The notes beneath the pieces are model-generated. The model had not been told where the DNA came from. It did not search any database and saw only the letters and a list, made by a program, of their open reading frames with translations. A program made the translations under genes and the position numbers. A DNA stretch of 64,000 nt from Botryosphaeria dothidea (taxonomy: Eukaryota > Ascomycota > Dothideomycetes > Botryosphaeriales > Botryosphaeriaceae). Of the stretch, positions 31,229-42,054 are shown one piece after another. Each line of letters starts with the position of its first letter. Within the stretch, counting starts at the first letter, position 1. The stretch lies in NCBI GenBank assembly GCA_011503125.2, contig WWBZ02000016.1:1736001-1800000 (forward strand), given 5' to 3'.

Positions 31229-34200
31229 TCAATCTACCTTGCTTTCGCCTCTGAACCGGCTCCGTCCTTTGGCGAAGAGACCCTTGGCCTCCTTCATTCC
31301 CTTTCCACCCAAAACACCCGCGCCCTTGAGAAGGTCCTTGCCCTTGGCCTGCATCTTCTCGCGCCCGGCGCTGCTCTGCTGTCCGCCATCCGTTGGGCTA
31401 GGCGTGCTCTCATGCACGGTAGGTCCAGAAGTGATCCCGGCTGCTGTTTGGTTGTTCTTTCGGAAGCCCGTCGCAAAGTGCGAAATGGAAGCGTTGTGCT
31501 TGTGGTGCCGCATCAAGCCGCCGCCGCTGCTGCTGTGGGTGCTTTGAATCGGCGGCAACGGCTGCTTGGGAAGATTTGTGAGCTCGGCGTGCTCTGGTTT
31601 AGTAGCCAGCGTGGACGAGACCCAGTTGCGGAGGCCCGTGTCCATGCCCGCGAACTGGTCGCGCGCCTGGTTGTATTTGGTAAAGCGCTCCTCGGTGGAC
31701 TTGAGAGCAAGGATCTCACGGAACAGGGGGATGCGCGGCTGCTGCTGCGCGGTTGCAGCTGGTGGATGTTGGACCGGCGTCAATGGAGTTTGCGAGGATG
31801 GGGGATCGACCTCTTGCGTCTGTGCTCGCCACGCGTCGGCGTCCAGTGGCTGATTGGGAGCCGCAGGGGCCTCCAGCTCCACATCTGAGGCCGACGAACT
31901 CGACAGCTCCGGCTCTGGGTTGACAATGTGCAGGCCGTCCGAAATGCGCTCTTGCGCATCGGGCAATTCAGCAATGGCCTTGGCCACCGACGGATGGTCC
32001 TCAAAGTTGCGCGCTGCTGCCAAGTGTGCGCTGTCAGCTCCCAGAGCGGTGGAAACCGGCTCTTCGCTGGCTCCCGGTGCCTGTGCTCCGGTCGCAGAGG
32101 CCTGAGCGGCGGCATTTCCAGCAGCTTCCTGTCTCTCCCAACTGAAGCGATGGCTCAAAAAGCCGGACCGAGACGAGCTGTCACCTGCAGGAGACGGCGA
32201 CTCTTCTGGTTTAACCGCGCGAATCGTGGACTCCGGCACAATGGTTTGAGGTGCCGCACCGTGGTCCGAGCCGCCGCCCACATGCTCTTCACCGCCAGCA
32301 GCCCAATAATTTTCGTACTCCCTCGGCACCGCAGAGCCGGCACGGTTCTCCTGCGAAGCCTTGGGCGTATCTTGCACCGGTGGTTGCGGCGTTAGCGTAC
32401 GGTTAACGTCCTGAACGCTGCCGACCAAGCTGGGAGTGCTAAGCCGCTTCATAATATCCGCAGTCAGCCTATCCGTCGCCAAATCCGACGTGTCTGGACC
32501 TGGGCTGTATCCTTCCGGACCCTGATGCGTTGTGCCACGGGTATCCAGCTCCGGCGGCTGAGCAGACGGGCTCCTTGACGATCTAAGCGGGGGTGGTGCC
32601 TTTACAGGAGAATAGTCCTCGCGGTCATCCTCTTTGGTGGGCCCATCGCTGGACGATGCGATCGAAGAAGCTTTTCTGTCGAGCTGCAGGGGACGAAGAT
32701 AAACATCACCAACGGCCCTGTCCTTCTTTTCTTCCTCGACCTTGGGTTGCTCATCGTCCGACGCAATGGAACCTTCCCAAGACTCAGGTTCCGACTTGGC
32801 CGGGCTCCGTTGTCCTGGTGCGACCGCTGACTTGAGCGATTCTCCAATGGCAGCCCCGGCCGCAGCAAGAGCTCCCATCGGGTCATGCACCGGATCGACA
32901 GCATCCTTGTGATCGACCGGCCGCTTAGCAGTTGTCGGAGTAATATCCGTTTCTTCAAGGGCATCGCTGTTCTTTGTAGGCGGCGAGCTCTCGCGCTCCT
33001 GCAAGGTATCCATGAGTGGTTCTTGCTTTTCTTTATCAGGAGATGACTGCCCTGCTGTGGTGTACGACTCCCAGGTGCCAGGCAGCTTCGGTCTGAAGCT
33101 GACTTCCCTTTCCGGCTGCGGGCGCTCACTCGCCGATTCTTTTGTAGGTGATGGCGACCTTGAGAACCTCTTGTTGCCTGAACCATTGCTTTTAACAGAT
33201 GATACTGATTGGGTGGAGTTCCGTCTCGAGTCGACGATGTCGTTGAATTTCCCTGCAAGATCCCGGACCCTGCCTTTCGTGGGCGATTCAGCCCTGTTGA
33301 TAGGTGAGGCCCGCTCGGGAGATGATTCGATGTTGGATTGGCGGCGATGTTCCAAAAATGACGTTTGTGCCTGTTTCTCCTCCGCACCCATGTTAGCACT
33401 TGTGCGCTTATTACTGCTGGACGGGGATGAGACAAGGTCCGCTTCTCTCGTGGCAAAGTTAGTAGGGCTCGCAGCGTCGAGGGGACTGACTCCACTGAGC
33501 TCGCCAGATTCTCCGGAAGGCAATGGCTTTGCGGTCTCAATAAAAGGCGATCTGGCAGGGCTCTGGTTTGGACTAGGTGTCCCCAGTGGCCGACGTCCAG
33601 TTGGCGTGCCGATACGGGGTATTGAGCCAGACGAACCATCTCTCGAATGAGATGGTGATGGCTTCTGCTGAATCTTTTGCAGAGTTCCCGACGAGGTGGG
33701 TCGCGAACCACCACTGGGCTCTTCCGCAATTGCGGGTGTAGCATTCTCCATCTCCCTCTTCCAAGACGTAGGATTAGCGCCGCTAGGAACCCGGCTCATG
33801 ATTGGGCTAATTCCAGCTGTGCTGTCCGTATTACTCCTGGAGACTCCAGAGCCACCGGCAGAGAGAGAGTTGGATTTAGAAACGGGCGTAGGCGGGACAG
33901 AGTTATCGTCGACGCGTTCGAAAGCATTGCGGACGGCGGTGCGGAAACCATGCGAGGGCTGGTGATGCAGCGACGACTCTTCGGTGGGGCCAACCTCGGG
34001 CTGCGGAAGCGTTTTGTTAGCCTCTGCAAGATCCTGTGCACTTGAAGATGCTGTGGAGGGTTTCTCCGCAGAATCCCAAAACTCCGCGCCAAATGAGGAC
34101 ACGGGAACAGGGGTCAGTGACGAAATTTGTGGTGCTCCTGATTGCGAGGGCGTAGCCTGAGCCGAACCAGCGTTCGCAGCCTTCTCAGCCTGTGCGAGAG

Positions 34201-35448
34201 AGAACTCGGGTAGATACTCGCTTTTCCTCTCGGCAACAGTCTCGAGCGGGGCCAGGTTTTGTCCCCGTCCGCCGTCGTAATGCTCCGCGCTGGGACTGCG
34301 CACGCGCCCAGGATTGTCGGAGCTACCGACTTGTCTGGCGCTAGGCGACTGAAGCTCATCTTGCGACGGACGGCCTGCGGAATCCAGGCTTGGTCTCTCT
34401 GAGTCCATTGATGCCTTTCTACGCTCCTCCTCAACTCTCTTGTAGATGTCGGCCGGGCGTATGAAGGGAAGGGGCTTATTAGGATTGCTGGGAGCGCGCG
34501 GCCGAGACGCTGTTGGGGTTGACTGCGCAGTGTCACCGGACGAAGACGGATCTGCTGGCGACACTTGGCTGAGACTGCTTTTCCTTGGAGGGAAGCGGGC
34601 GGGCGTGTCCTGGGGTGCAGTGGGAGTAGATGTGTTGGATGACCGCATTTGCAGCGGGGGCGGAAGGGCAGATTCTGAGAAGTCGCGGCGGAGATGAGGG
34701 TCCTGGTATGCAGAAGAATCACTCACTACTGACGGGGTCCAGCTCGTGCTGGACATGTGGCTCTGCGCAGCTGCGGGTTCCTGATACGAGCTGGGAGGCG
34801 CTTGCGCGGGCGCTGAGGAGGGAGCTTGCGGAGGTGGGCTTGCGCCGGATGCGGGATCGCGTGCGGGCGCCTTTCCTGCGGCATTACCGTCGTGTACCGA
34901 CGTGTCGATGGGCGGCGGCTGAGTGGGTAAGGTTTGGGCGTGATTGAGCGAAGCAGAGAAAGATCGCTTTTCTTCGCCGTACTCGAACGATGGGTGGCGG
35001 GCGTGGCCCGAGGCGGCTGGTGGCTGTACGGGTTCTGTGAAGCTCCGGGTTGCGCCAGTCTTGTCTATACTCTGACCGCGTTGCCTCAGACCGGTTGGAG
35101 CCTGTGGATTCTGCGCGGCGGCCCTGACGCCATATTCATCGTCTTCATCGAAATCGCCCCAGTCCTGAACCAAGAGATTAGAAAAACAAAGCTGTCCGAT
35201 CCACGTCTAAAGAAAGTTGTAGCATACATCGCCATCATAGGTGGCAGCCTTCGCAGTCACCCACTTCTTGGTCTTGTTGCGGTTGATGTTGGTCTTGAAC
35301 GACGGGGGCTGGCCGCTTGGGAAGGGATTCGGGGGCCGCTGGTCTCTGCGCGCGGCGGTCAGTTGTGCAAGTTTCATGCGTCTAGGACTGGAAGGACTTA
35401 CAATGGGGACGTGACGCGGTCCGGCGTGAAGCGGTAGGGCCCCGACAT
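31229..35448 (-). CDS. Large disordered fungal protein with N-terminal KTKKWV / DDWG motif
   Basis: Three exons, 35448-35402, 35345-35228 and 35164-31229, give 1366 residues. The first two introns are well formed, and their removal creates the conserved start MSGPYRFTPDRVTSPL, then FKTNINRNKTKKWVTAK and YDGDDWGDFDEDDEYGV. I know this N-terminal arrangement from many filamentous ascomycetes but not with a proven function. The middle is S/P/T-rich and disordered, with many SP sites. Near the end a folded helical segment, LFREILALKSTEERFTKYNQ followed by GLRNWVSSTLATKPEHAEL, is a second conserved block. The C-terminus is a basic glycine/lysine tail (LLKGAGVLGGKGMKEAKGLF, then RFRGESKVD). The first ATG of the long frame was rejected in favour of the spliced start. 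It is divergent from the SED5 gene. Confidence 0.82.
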
Positions 35449-36744
35449 GGTGGATTATGCGGTGGGTATAGCTAGCAAGGCGGCGGCATTGGGCTTACTT
35501 GAGCGGCGGGCAGGGTGGAAGCGGCGGTAGCAAGGGAGGCAGAGCGGGCGCAGAATGGCTTGGGGCGATCAATGTGGCAGTGGCTCGTACTCTTGTGGGT
35601 GCGTAGTGGCAGGCCGGGGCGGGAGATGCGCGGTTACGAGGCCGTGGAATTAGGTAGGGCTGTGGACTGATGACGCTCGGCCCGCTCCCCTGCGACAGCT
35701 AGGAAGACGCGGCACAGCCTGCAATTCAGGCCAGAAACGGGGATCCGGAGAGGAAAGGATGGAGTAGAGGCTTGACGGCAGGAGTGGCCGAGAGCGAGGG
35801 TGGTGACTTGGGCGCGGAGGCGGGCGCGGGCGGAATCTTGGGGCGTGAGCAGGGCAGCGGCAGACAGGGCAACAAGGTGCAGGCGCAGAGTTGACGCAGC
35901 GCGGAGAGGCTTAGCCAGAAAGAGGGGGTTATACGTGGACAAACCGGAATAGATTACAGCCAAGCAAGGGTCTTCGGCTTCCTACGCACGAATCACAGTA
36001 GTGTCAGCTGCATTGAAGAGCTTGACTGGGGGAAGAGACCCGAGTGTAGACTTGGTTCATTCCTTGACTGGCCAGACATCTGGAGGCTATTACATGCAGC
36101 GCGACTCCAGCTCTCGTGACTCGATTTCGCTGCTGTGCTCATACGCGCCAAAGCAGCGCGCGGTGCGGATGACAATGACGGTCGTGAGCAGCGCGTATTG
36201 CAGGATTGTTACAGGCGGTTACGGCATATCGCTTCCGCCACGCGCTGACGTCGTCGTCGAGGCGCCGGCCCCCTGAGCCTTCAGCGATCGCTGTGGCAGC
36301 GCGCGTTTGGGCGGCGGGTCCAAGTGGCCGAGCGGCCGAGTGGCAGGCCACCTTGCGCTCCAGGCTCCGGCCTCTCCCTGCCTCTCAACCATCTCCGTCT
36401 GTGCCTTTGTCCTTGCAGCCACGCTACACGTACCTCTCACTACCTTTCTAATCTCCTCAAATTCGACCGCGCACACTGAACCACCACCTGTCCGCCCATG
36501 TTCTCACCCGGCGCATAGCCTATCGACGTCACCTCGCCCTCCCGTTACATTTTTGACCGCGTTCCGCCCTGGCCTTGGGTCTACCGTAGCGCTGAAATTG
36601 CGGTCTCCAGCGCAATCTCGCCCTCTTGCGCCGCCCACTCGAGCTAGATCTTTCTCCTCCACCGTCCACTGACCACCCTCTCCGCCCTCTCCGCGCTCGC
36701 TCGCATCCGCCCGCACCCGCGCCCGTATCCGCACCTCGCCCACC
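35449..36744. promoter_or_regulatory. 1.3-kb divergent upstream region
   Basis: No gene is supported between the large disordered-protein gene and SED5. The right 300 bases are CT-rich on the plus strand, a usual feature of fungal leaders. The sequence GTGGCCGAGCGGCCGAGTGG at about 36324 recalls a tRNA D-arm, but no acceptor stem or T-arm goes with it. Confidence 0.55.
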
Positions 36745-37855
36745 ATGGCCGCCGCGTCGATCCAAGACCGCACGCCCGAATTCCGGAGCATCCTGCAGCA
36801 GGCTCAGCGCCGCGTGCAGAGCAACAAGGCCAGCGCCCAGCGCCAGTCGCTGCTGTCGCAATCCCAGAAGCAGCAGGCTCAGTCCCCTCAACGCCAGCGC
36901 AGCGAATTTGCGCGCAAGGCAGCCGAGATCGGACGCGGCATCTCGGGGGCCATGGCCAAGCTTGAACGCCTCGCTCAGCTCGCTCGCCGCAAGACGCTCT
37001 TCGACGACCGTCCCGTCGAGATTGCTGAACTCACCTACGTCATCAAGCAGGACCTGGCTCAGCTCAACACCTCGATAAAGCAGCTGCAACAGCTGTCGGT
37101 TGCCCAGCATCCTCAGGACCAGAAGGATCAGGAGGGCGAACACAATAAGAATGTGCTGTTGCTGCTGCAGGGTCGTGTTGCCGACGTTGGACTCTCATTC
37201 AAGGAAGTGCTCGAGCTCCGGACCAAGAACATCCAGGCCTCCAAGTCCCGTACCGAAAACTTCATTTCGTCCGTCTCTCAACAAGCCCAACCCTCCGGCC
37301 TCGACCCGGGCCGCACCGACTCGCCTCTCTACCAAACACCCTCGCGCGGCCGTAGTCCAAAGCCTGGGTTTCAGAACACAAATGCCGCCCAACAGGACTT
37401 GCTCACACTCGAACCCAATGGTTCCGGTTCTTCAGCGCTCAATGGTGGCAGAGGTGGCAATGGATCTATGTCAGATCAACAACTGATGCTTATGGAAGAG
37501 GCCCAGCCAACAAACACCTACATCAACCAGCGTGGTGAAGCTATCGAAGCTATCGAGCGTACAATCTCTGAACTGGGCGGTATCTTCGGCCAATTGGCAC
37601 AGATGGTGTCAGAGCAGAGCGAAATGATCCAACGCATTGACGCAAACACCGATGACGTTGTAGACAACGTCCAGGGTGCCCAGCGTGAACTCATGAAATA
37701 CTGGAACCGCGTGAGCGGAAACAGGTGGCTGGTCGCCAAGATGTTTGGTGTTCTTATGATTTGTGAGTTTCCCTTTAGTCTACTTAACTCTTCGATAAAG
37801 TTCACGGCTAACGTTCTTTGCAGTCTTCCTTCTTTGGGTCCTCATCGCTGGTTGA
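36745..37855 (+). CDS. SED5: Syntaxin-5 family Golgi SNARE (Sed5)
   Basis: Two exons, 36745-37762 and 37824-37855, give 349 residues. The N-terminus has the syntaxin-5 signature IQDRTPEFRSILQQAQ, used for binding Sly1. The Habc helices follow (AAEIGRGISGAMAKLERLAQ, RKTLFDDRPVEIAELTYVIK). The SNARE motif near the end reads INQRGEAIEAIERTISELGG and MVSEQSEMIQRIDANTDDVV. The 61-nt intron lies inside the tail anchor, and splicing yields KMFGVLMIFFLLWVLIAG followed by a stop, a C-terminal membrane segment. The protein is the t-SNARE for ER-to-Golgi and intra-Golgi fusion. The unspliced reading would replace the anchor, which confirms the intron. The start ATG is in a good context (CACCATGG). Confidence 0.95.
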
Positions 37856-38335
37856 TAGACGGCGTACCTTTTTTCAGCATTGGCGGCACAGGCGTTACGG
37901 CGGCATGTACATTTTTCTGGATAAAGGTTGCGCTAGCAAGCGGGATGTCAGGATAGACGGGACGCATGCGCGCGTCCGTACAAGTGGCCTTGTTTCTCTG
38001 GGCACTGTAACAGTACCTTTTCGCTTCTTCCGTATGTGCTTTCCTCGGCCATGAGCACGTAGAACTTTTGTAATCTACTCTCGACAGCATCGTGCGCTGG
38101 CCGCCCCTTTTTCCGTCTCCATAGAGCTCTGTCGGAAGCAATACTTTTCCTTTGTTCGAAAGATCCATGTACCTACCGAACAGCAATGTCTAATCACGTC
38201 ACACCCACAATTCTATGAAGTTCGGCAATTCTTGAGCCATGGAAGAAAGAACTTGGCAATACTTGCTATGACGGTGTCTGCTCGCCACTTAATTACATGA
38301 AAATGATTTGTCCGGGGTGGCTATTCCGAATTTCT
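37856..38335. other. Intergenic between convergent genes
   Basis: These 480 bases contain the 3' ends of SED5 and of the damaged PNP-NACHT gene. No reading frame or repeat stands out. Confidence 0.55.
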
Positions 38336-41300
38336 TCACGTCCATCCGCTTTGCCTAGTACTCATCGCAAACTGATCACACCATCGAGAAGACGACTCCT
38401 GAAGTTCCGAGTATCTGGCAGCAACAGATGTGTCCTTGTGCGACAGGAATGTTGCCGTAGGTCCGACGACCACGATACCAGCTACTCGTGCGGTGTTGGC
38501 CACGTGGACCCATTTATCAATGGTGAGCCCGTTGCTGATCAACAAGTTAATCAAGTCGTTCTTGCGTTCCTGGTAGAGCTTGAACAAAGAACGGTCTCGG
38601 AAATGGAACCAATCTCTGCCCTGCAAGTCAACTTTAGCTCCCAAACCAATGAGCTTCCTGATTGTGGGATCGTAACATCCTCGTAGGCTCTGCAGCACTG
38701 TTGCCAAAAGGTTGGTGTAGTACTCCACGCTGAAGTCGTTTTCCACTCGTCCGATAAGTATCTTAAAAAGAAGAGTTTTGCCAAGACTCCAGATGATGAA
38801 AGGCAGTCTCTCGTTGATTGTAACTCCCGAATTCAGAAGGACCTGAACTACTTCCAGATGGCCCCGAAAGCTTCCTTCTGAAAGCGCGCGAGAGAGCAGT
38901 GGCAGATCACCGACATTGGGGTTGTCTAGAAGGGAGTTCACTGTTAGAGGAAGACCGAGGTGGGCATCCAATGGAATCCGGAAAGAAAAGCTCGACAGGT
39001 CTTCAGATGGAAGCTCATTACGAATGAGGCGCGTCCAAATAGTGTAAGATCCGTTGATGAGCCGTTCTGGTTCAAACAACTCCATTATCTCCGGTAGAAC
39101 GGCACGTTACACTTCAATGTTCCGTGCTTGATCCACCCAGCTAGCGGCAGTCCATTTGACGAATGGATAAATTTCCAACATGTTTTTCTGGTGAAGATAG
39201 TGATTCTCCTTCACCACTTGAAACAAGTATCTCAGACAAACTTTGGCTACGGATATCCTTGCAGGGATTCCGACAAATTTGTCTTTGAAGCCGTCTGGCA
39301 ATCGATCTGAGAGTAGGTACTGCTTCACAGAGGCATGTGCCAACCTGATTCTCAAATCTTCAGAGGTCTCTTCGTTCACAAGACTGGAGCAAATTCGAGA
39401 CACCACACCGGGATCGCCGTTCTGCGTGTTTTCCAAGCTGAAGGCGGGCTCTCCATCAGCAGGCTCCGTAACCACGTAGAGGGCTTGACGCACTTCCTTC
39501 ATTGTCAGTGGCCTTTGGGAGAAGACCAAAAGTTGGAGCATCCTGACGACATGCTCTTTTTGAACCTCAGGTATGTTCTCCAGGATACGGGCATAAACAC
39601 CATCCAAGCTTCGAGGGATCTCTGCAAGCTTTGAGCTAAGGTCTCTGGAAGTGACGCAGTCTTTCAGAAGATCGAGCTGGCAAGTGGCCAACCGGAACCT
39701 GCTATGGAATTAACGCGGATCAATGGTTGAAGGAAAAGATTGCTCCTTACATGCTGCCGGCGCTCTTCGTGACTTCGGTAATTATCTTTTGACGTTCTTC
39801 ATGTGAGAATTCCTTCCATGGCTCTAGTACATTGCTACTTGAAACTCTGCTTTCCACATATTGCTGTATGTCTGTTTCTGTAGCACCGCTCGACACATCC
39901 AGGAATACCTTGGTGGTGAAAAAGCTCGCAATCGACAACGTCACGTCTCCGCTCCGACTCGTAACCAGGATTCTTGTTTGGTGCTTCTGGAACGGAAGCT
40001 CTTGCAACCACGAAATGACGTCCATCTTCGTGCTGCATTCGTCAAGCGCATCAAGGACGATTTTGAGCCCCTGTGAACGGTATAGCATGTCTTCGAGAAT
40101 AGTCTTAAGTTGCTCGGTAGTTCTTTGGTGACTACCAGCGAGGTACTCCTTCTCCAGCACTGACCGGGGTCCCTCAAGCTTAGCCCTGGAATAGAGCTGA
40201 TCTATCAAAGAGCGAAGAGGTTGATCGCGCGTTTGCTTTTCTTTGTCCGCAAAGTCGAAGAAAAAGTAGAGGCACTCGGTGTCGAGGTACTCGACTATCG
40301 ATGCAGCGAGGATGGTTTTCCCGCAACCTGGGATTCCCCGGAGACACAAAAAATGACTTTGGGCGAGCCATCCAGCTCCAGAATGTATCACTCTTGAAGA
40401 ACCATTTGCCAGAACCATCAAAACGCTCACAGATAGCTTTATTGAGATTTGCGAAAACGTCACAAGGCGATAACCAGCGGGTAATTTCAAGTTGTAGATC
40501 TTGCTCTCTCATGGCTTCGACGCTCTTGGTAGCGTCGTTGACGCTTTTGGTAACTTCATCGTCCGATGTTAGTGCATTCAGTATCTGAAATAATGCTAAT
40601 ATACTTACGAGAATTAATGGCCTTCGAGAACGTCTTTTCTTGTTCCACTCGTGACGGCGATATTTGATGTAGCAGACTTTTGGCATATGCCGCCGCCGTC
40701 ATGGCTGCATAGCCTTGCCAGTCCTTGTTTTTGTGCGAGTCAGAGTAATCGCATATTCCTCGAATGAACAGACATGGAAAATGATTCATCAGTCCTGCTG
40801 CTTCCATCTCAAAGCAGAGCACATCCTGTGCCTCTAACAGTTCGTCTCGTATCTTCGCATCTTTCATCAGTTGATTCGCCGAGGCAATGAGGCCATAATG
40901 GACTGCTGGGTTGTCCTCGTCGGCGTCTCGCTCTGCCCGAGCTACCAGACAATCGTTAGTTCCAACATAACGGGCTCCCAAGACTGATTTTCTTCTTGAT
41001 TCCCCTTCGCATGTCTCCGTGCACGGCTTGCTGCTGTCTGAACCAGCTCGATGTATGCAAGTCGACCGATACAGTCTGTCGGTATCATTTGGCGGCCTTC
41101 GGAACTTCTTGAACTCTCTTGTCACCTTCTTCTTCTTGGCGAAAACAGTCCGTATGTCCTCTTCAATCTCATTCCCGTCTGAGATATGACGTCCGCGCAA
41201 TGTCACAACCACTGTACTCAAGACTTGAGGAAGCTGGTTGAGAAAACCAGTCTTCTGAAAACCGAGACCCTGGATCGCTTTGCCGTAGTCGTATTGCAGG

Positions 41301-41656
41301 AATCCACCTTTTCCATTCCCAGAGCAACTCACCACCACATCTCCAAGTCGGATGTCGTGCTCCTTGCTAGGTGCTCCTCCACCAATGCCAACCATCAGGC
41401 CAAACATGATGTTTGAGAAAGTGTGAAGAATGTCCCTTGCCACGCTGGCTGCAGATTTTGTTCCATATTCTCCCATGGGCAACACGGCGATGACCACGTT
41501 GTGCCCGCCAATCTTGCCCAGGATGTAGCTGTTGTTATCTGTAGTCGATTGAACTGTTGGAGGCTTATGCTCCTCATCAAGAAATTGCCGGGCGGCGACT
41601 TGCTCTGTTGGTATTGCACAGATCCAGCCAACAGTATACTCGCTTGGATCGGACAT
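38336..41656 (-). pseudogene. PNP-NACHT (NLR-like) gene with several disabling lesions
   Basis: The N-terminal part, from the ATG at 41656, is a purine-nucleoside-phosphorylase-like domain: SEYTVGWICAIPTEQVAA, GLMVGIGGGAPS, DIRLGDVVVS, VHYGLIASANQLMKDA, DVLCFEMEAAGLMNHF and RGICDYSDSHKNKDWQGYAA. A NACHT ATPase follows, with Walker A GIPGCGKTI, Walker B KIVLDALDEC and RILVTSRS. Helical C-terminal sequence comes next, with a weak ankyrin-like trace (GHLEVVQVLLNSG). In ascomycetes this architecture senses non-self and triggers cell death. Three breaks are visible: the frame does not continue between the two domains (40584-40610, only a 24-nt intron-like piece); a run of six A at 40348-40353 shifts the frame just before Walker A; and an in-frame TAA sits at 39107-39109. 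A normal intron at 39750-39699 joins two NACHT exons. The gene is probably dead, unless the assembly is at fault. Confidence 0.85.
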
Positions 41657-42054
41657 TTCGACGACTTGTGATACGCCAATCACGGGTCTGGGGAAGGGAT
41701 TTTGAAAGACTCAACTGAATGCAGATTGGAGAATCAACCACAGACGCGGCATCCTTCATGCCTTATGCTCATGTTGAGTGTCAGCCTGAAAGAACGACGA
41801 GGCTGAAGGATGCACCTGTGTGGAGGCGGGCCGCTTACAGCCAATCCTTACCCGAGTGGCGCCATCAACTTGACCCATTCAGAGGGAGGTGCACATATGT
41901 ATGAGATTCTGACGAATGAACGGGAGCGCCTAGACGCCCGATTAAGAAGGCATGAATACTCTGCGGAAAACCCGCATCAGCTTCTGAGAATTTCAAGGCG
42001 AGCATTCGTTATTGGCCATAATTCCATTCCCCCCCAATTACACAGCATGAACAT
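41657..42054. other. Intergenic, nothing recognised
   Basis: Upstream DNA of the PNP-NACHT gene and 3' region of the next P450, both on the minus strand. No frame or repeat is supported. Confidence 0.5.

Noticed and set aside
36324..36345. GTGGCCGAGCGGCCGAGTGG recalls a tRNA-Leu/Ser D-arm.
   Set aside because: No matching acceptor stem, anticodon loop or T-arm follows.
39086..39109. A 24-nt GT...AG piece covering the TAA in the PNP-NACHT gene as an intron.
   Set aside because: It is far below the size of the other introns here (43 nt and more) and has no branch site.
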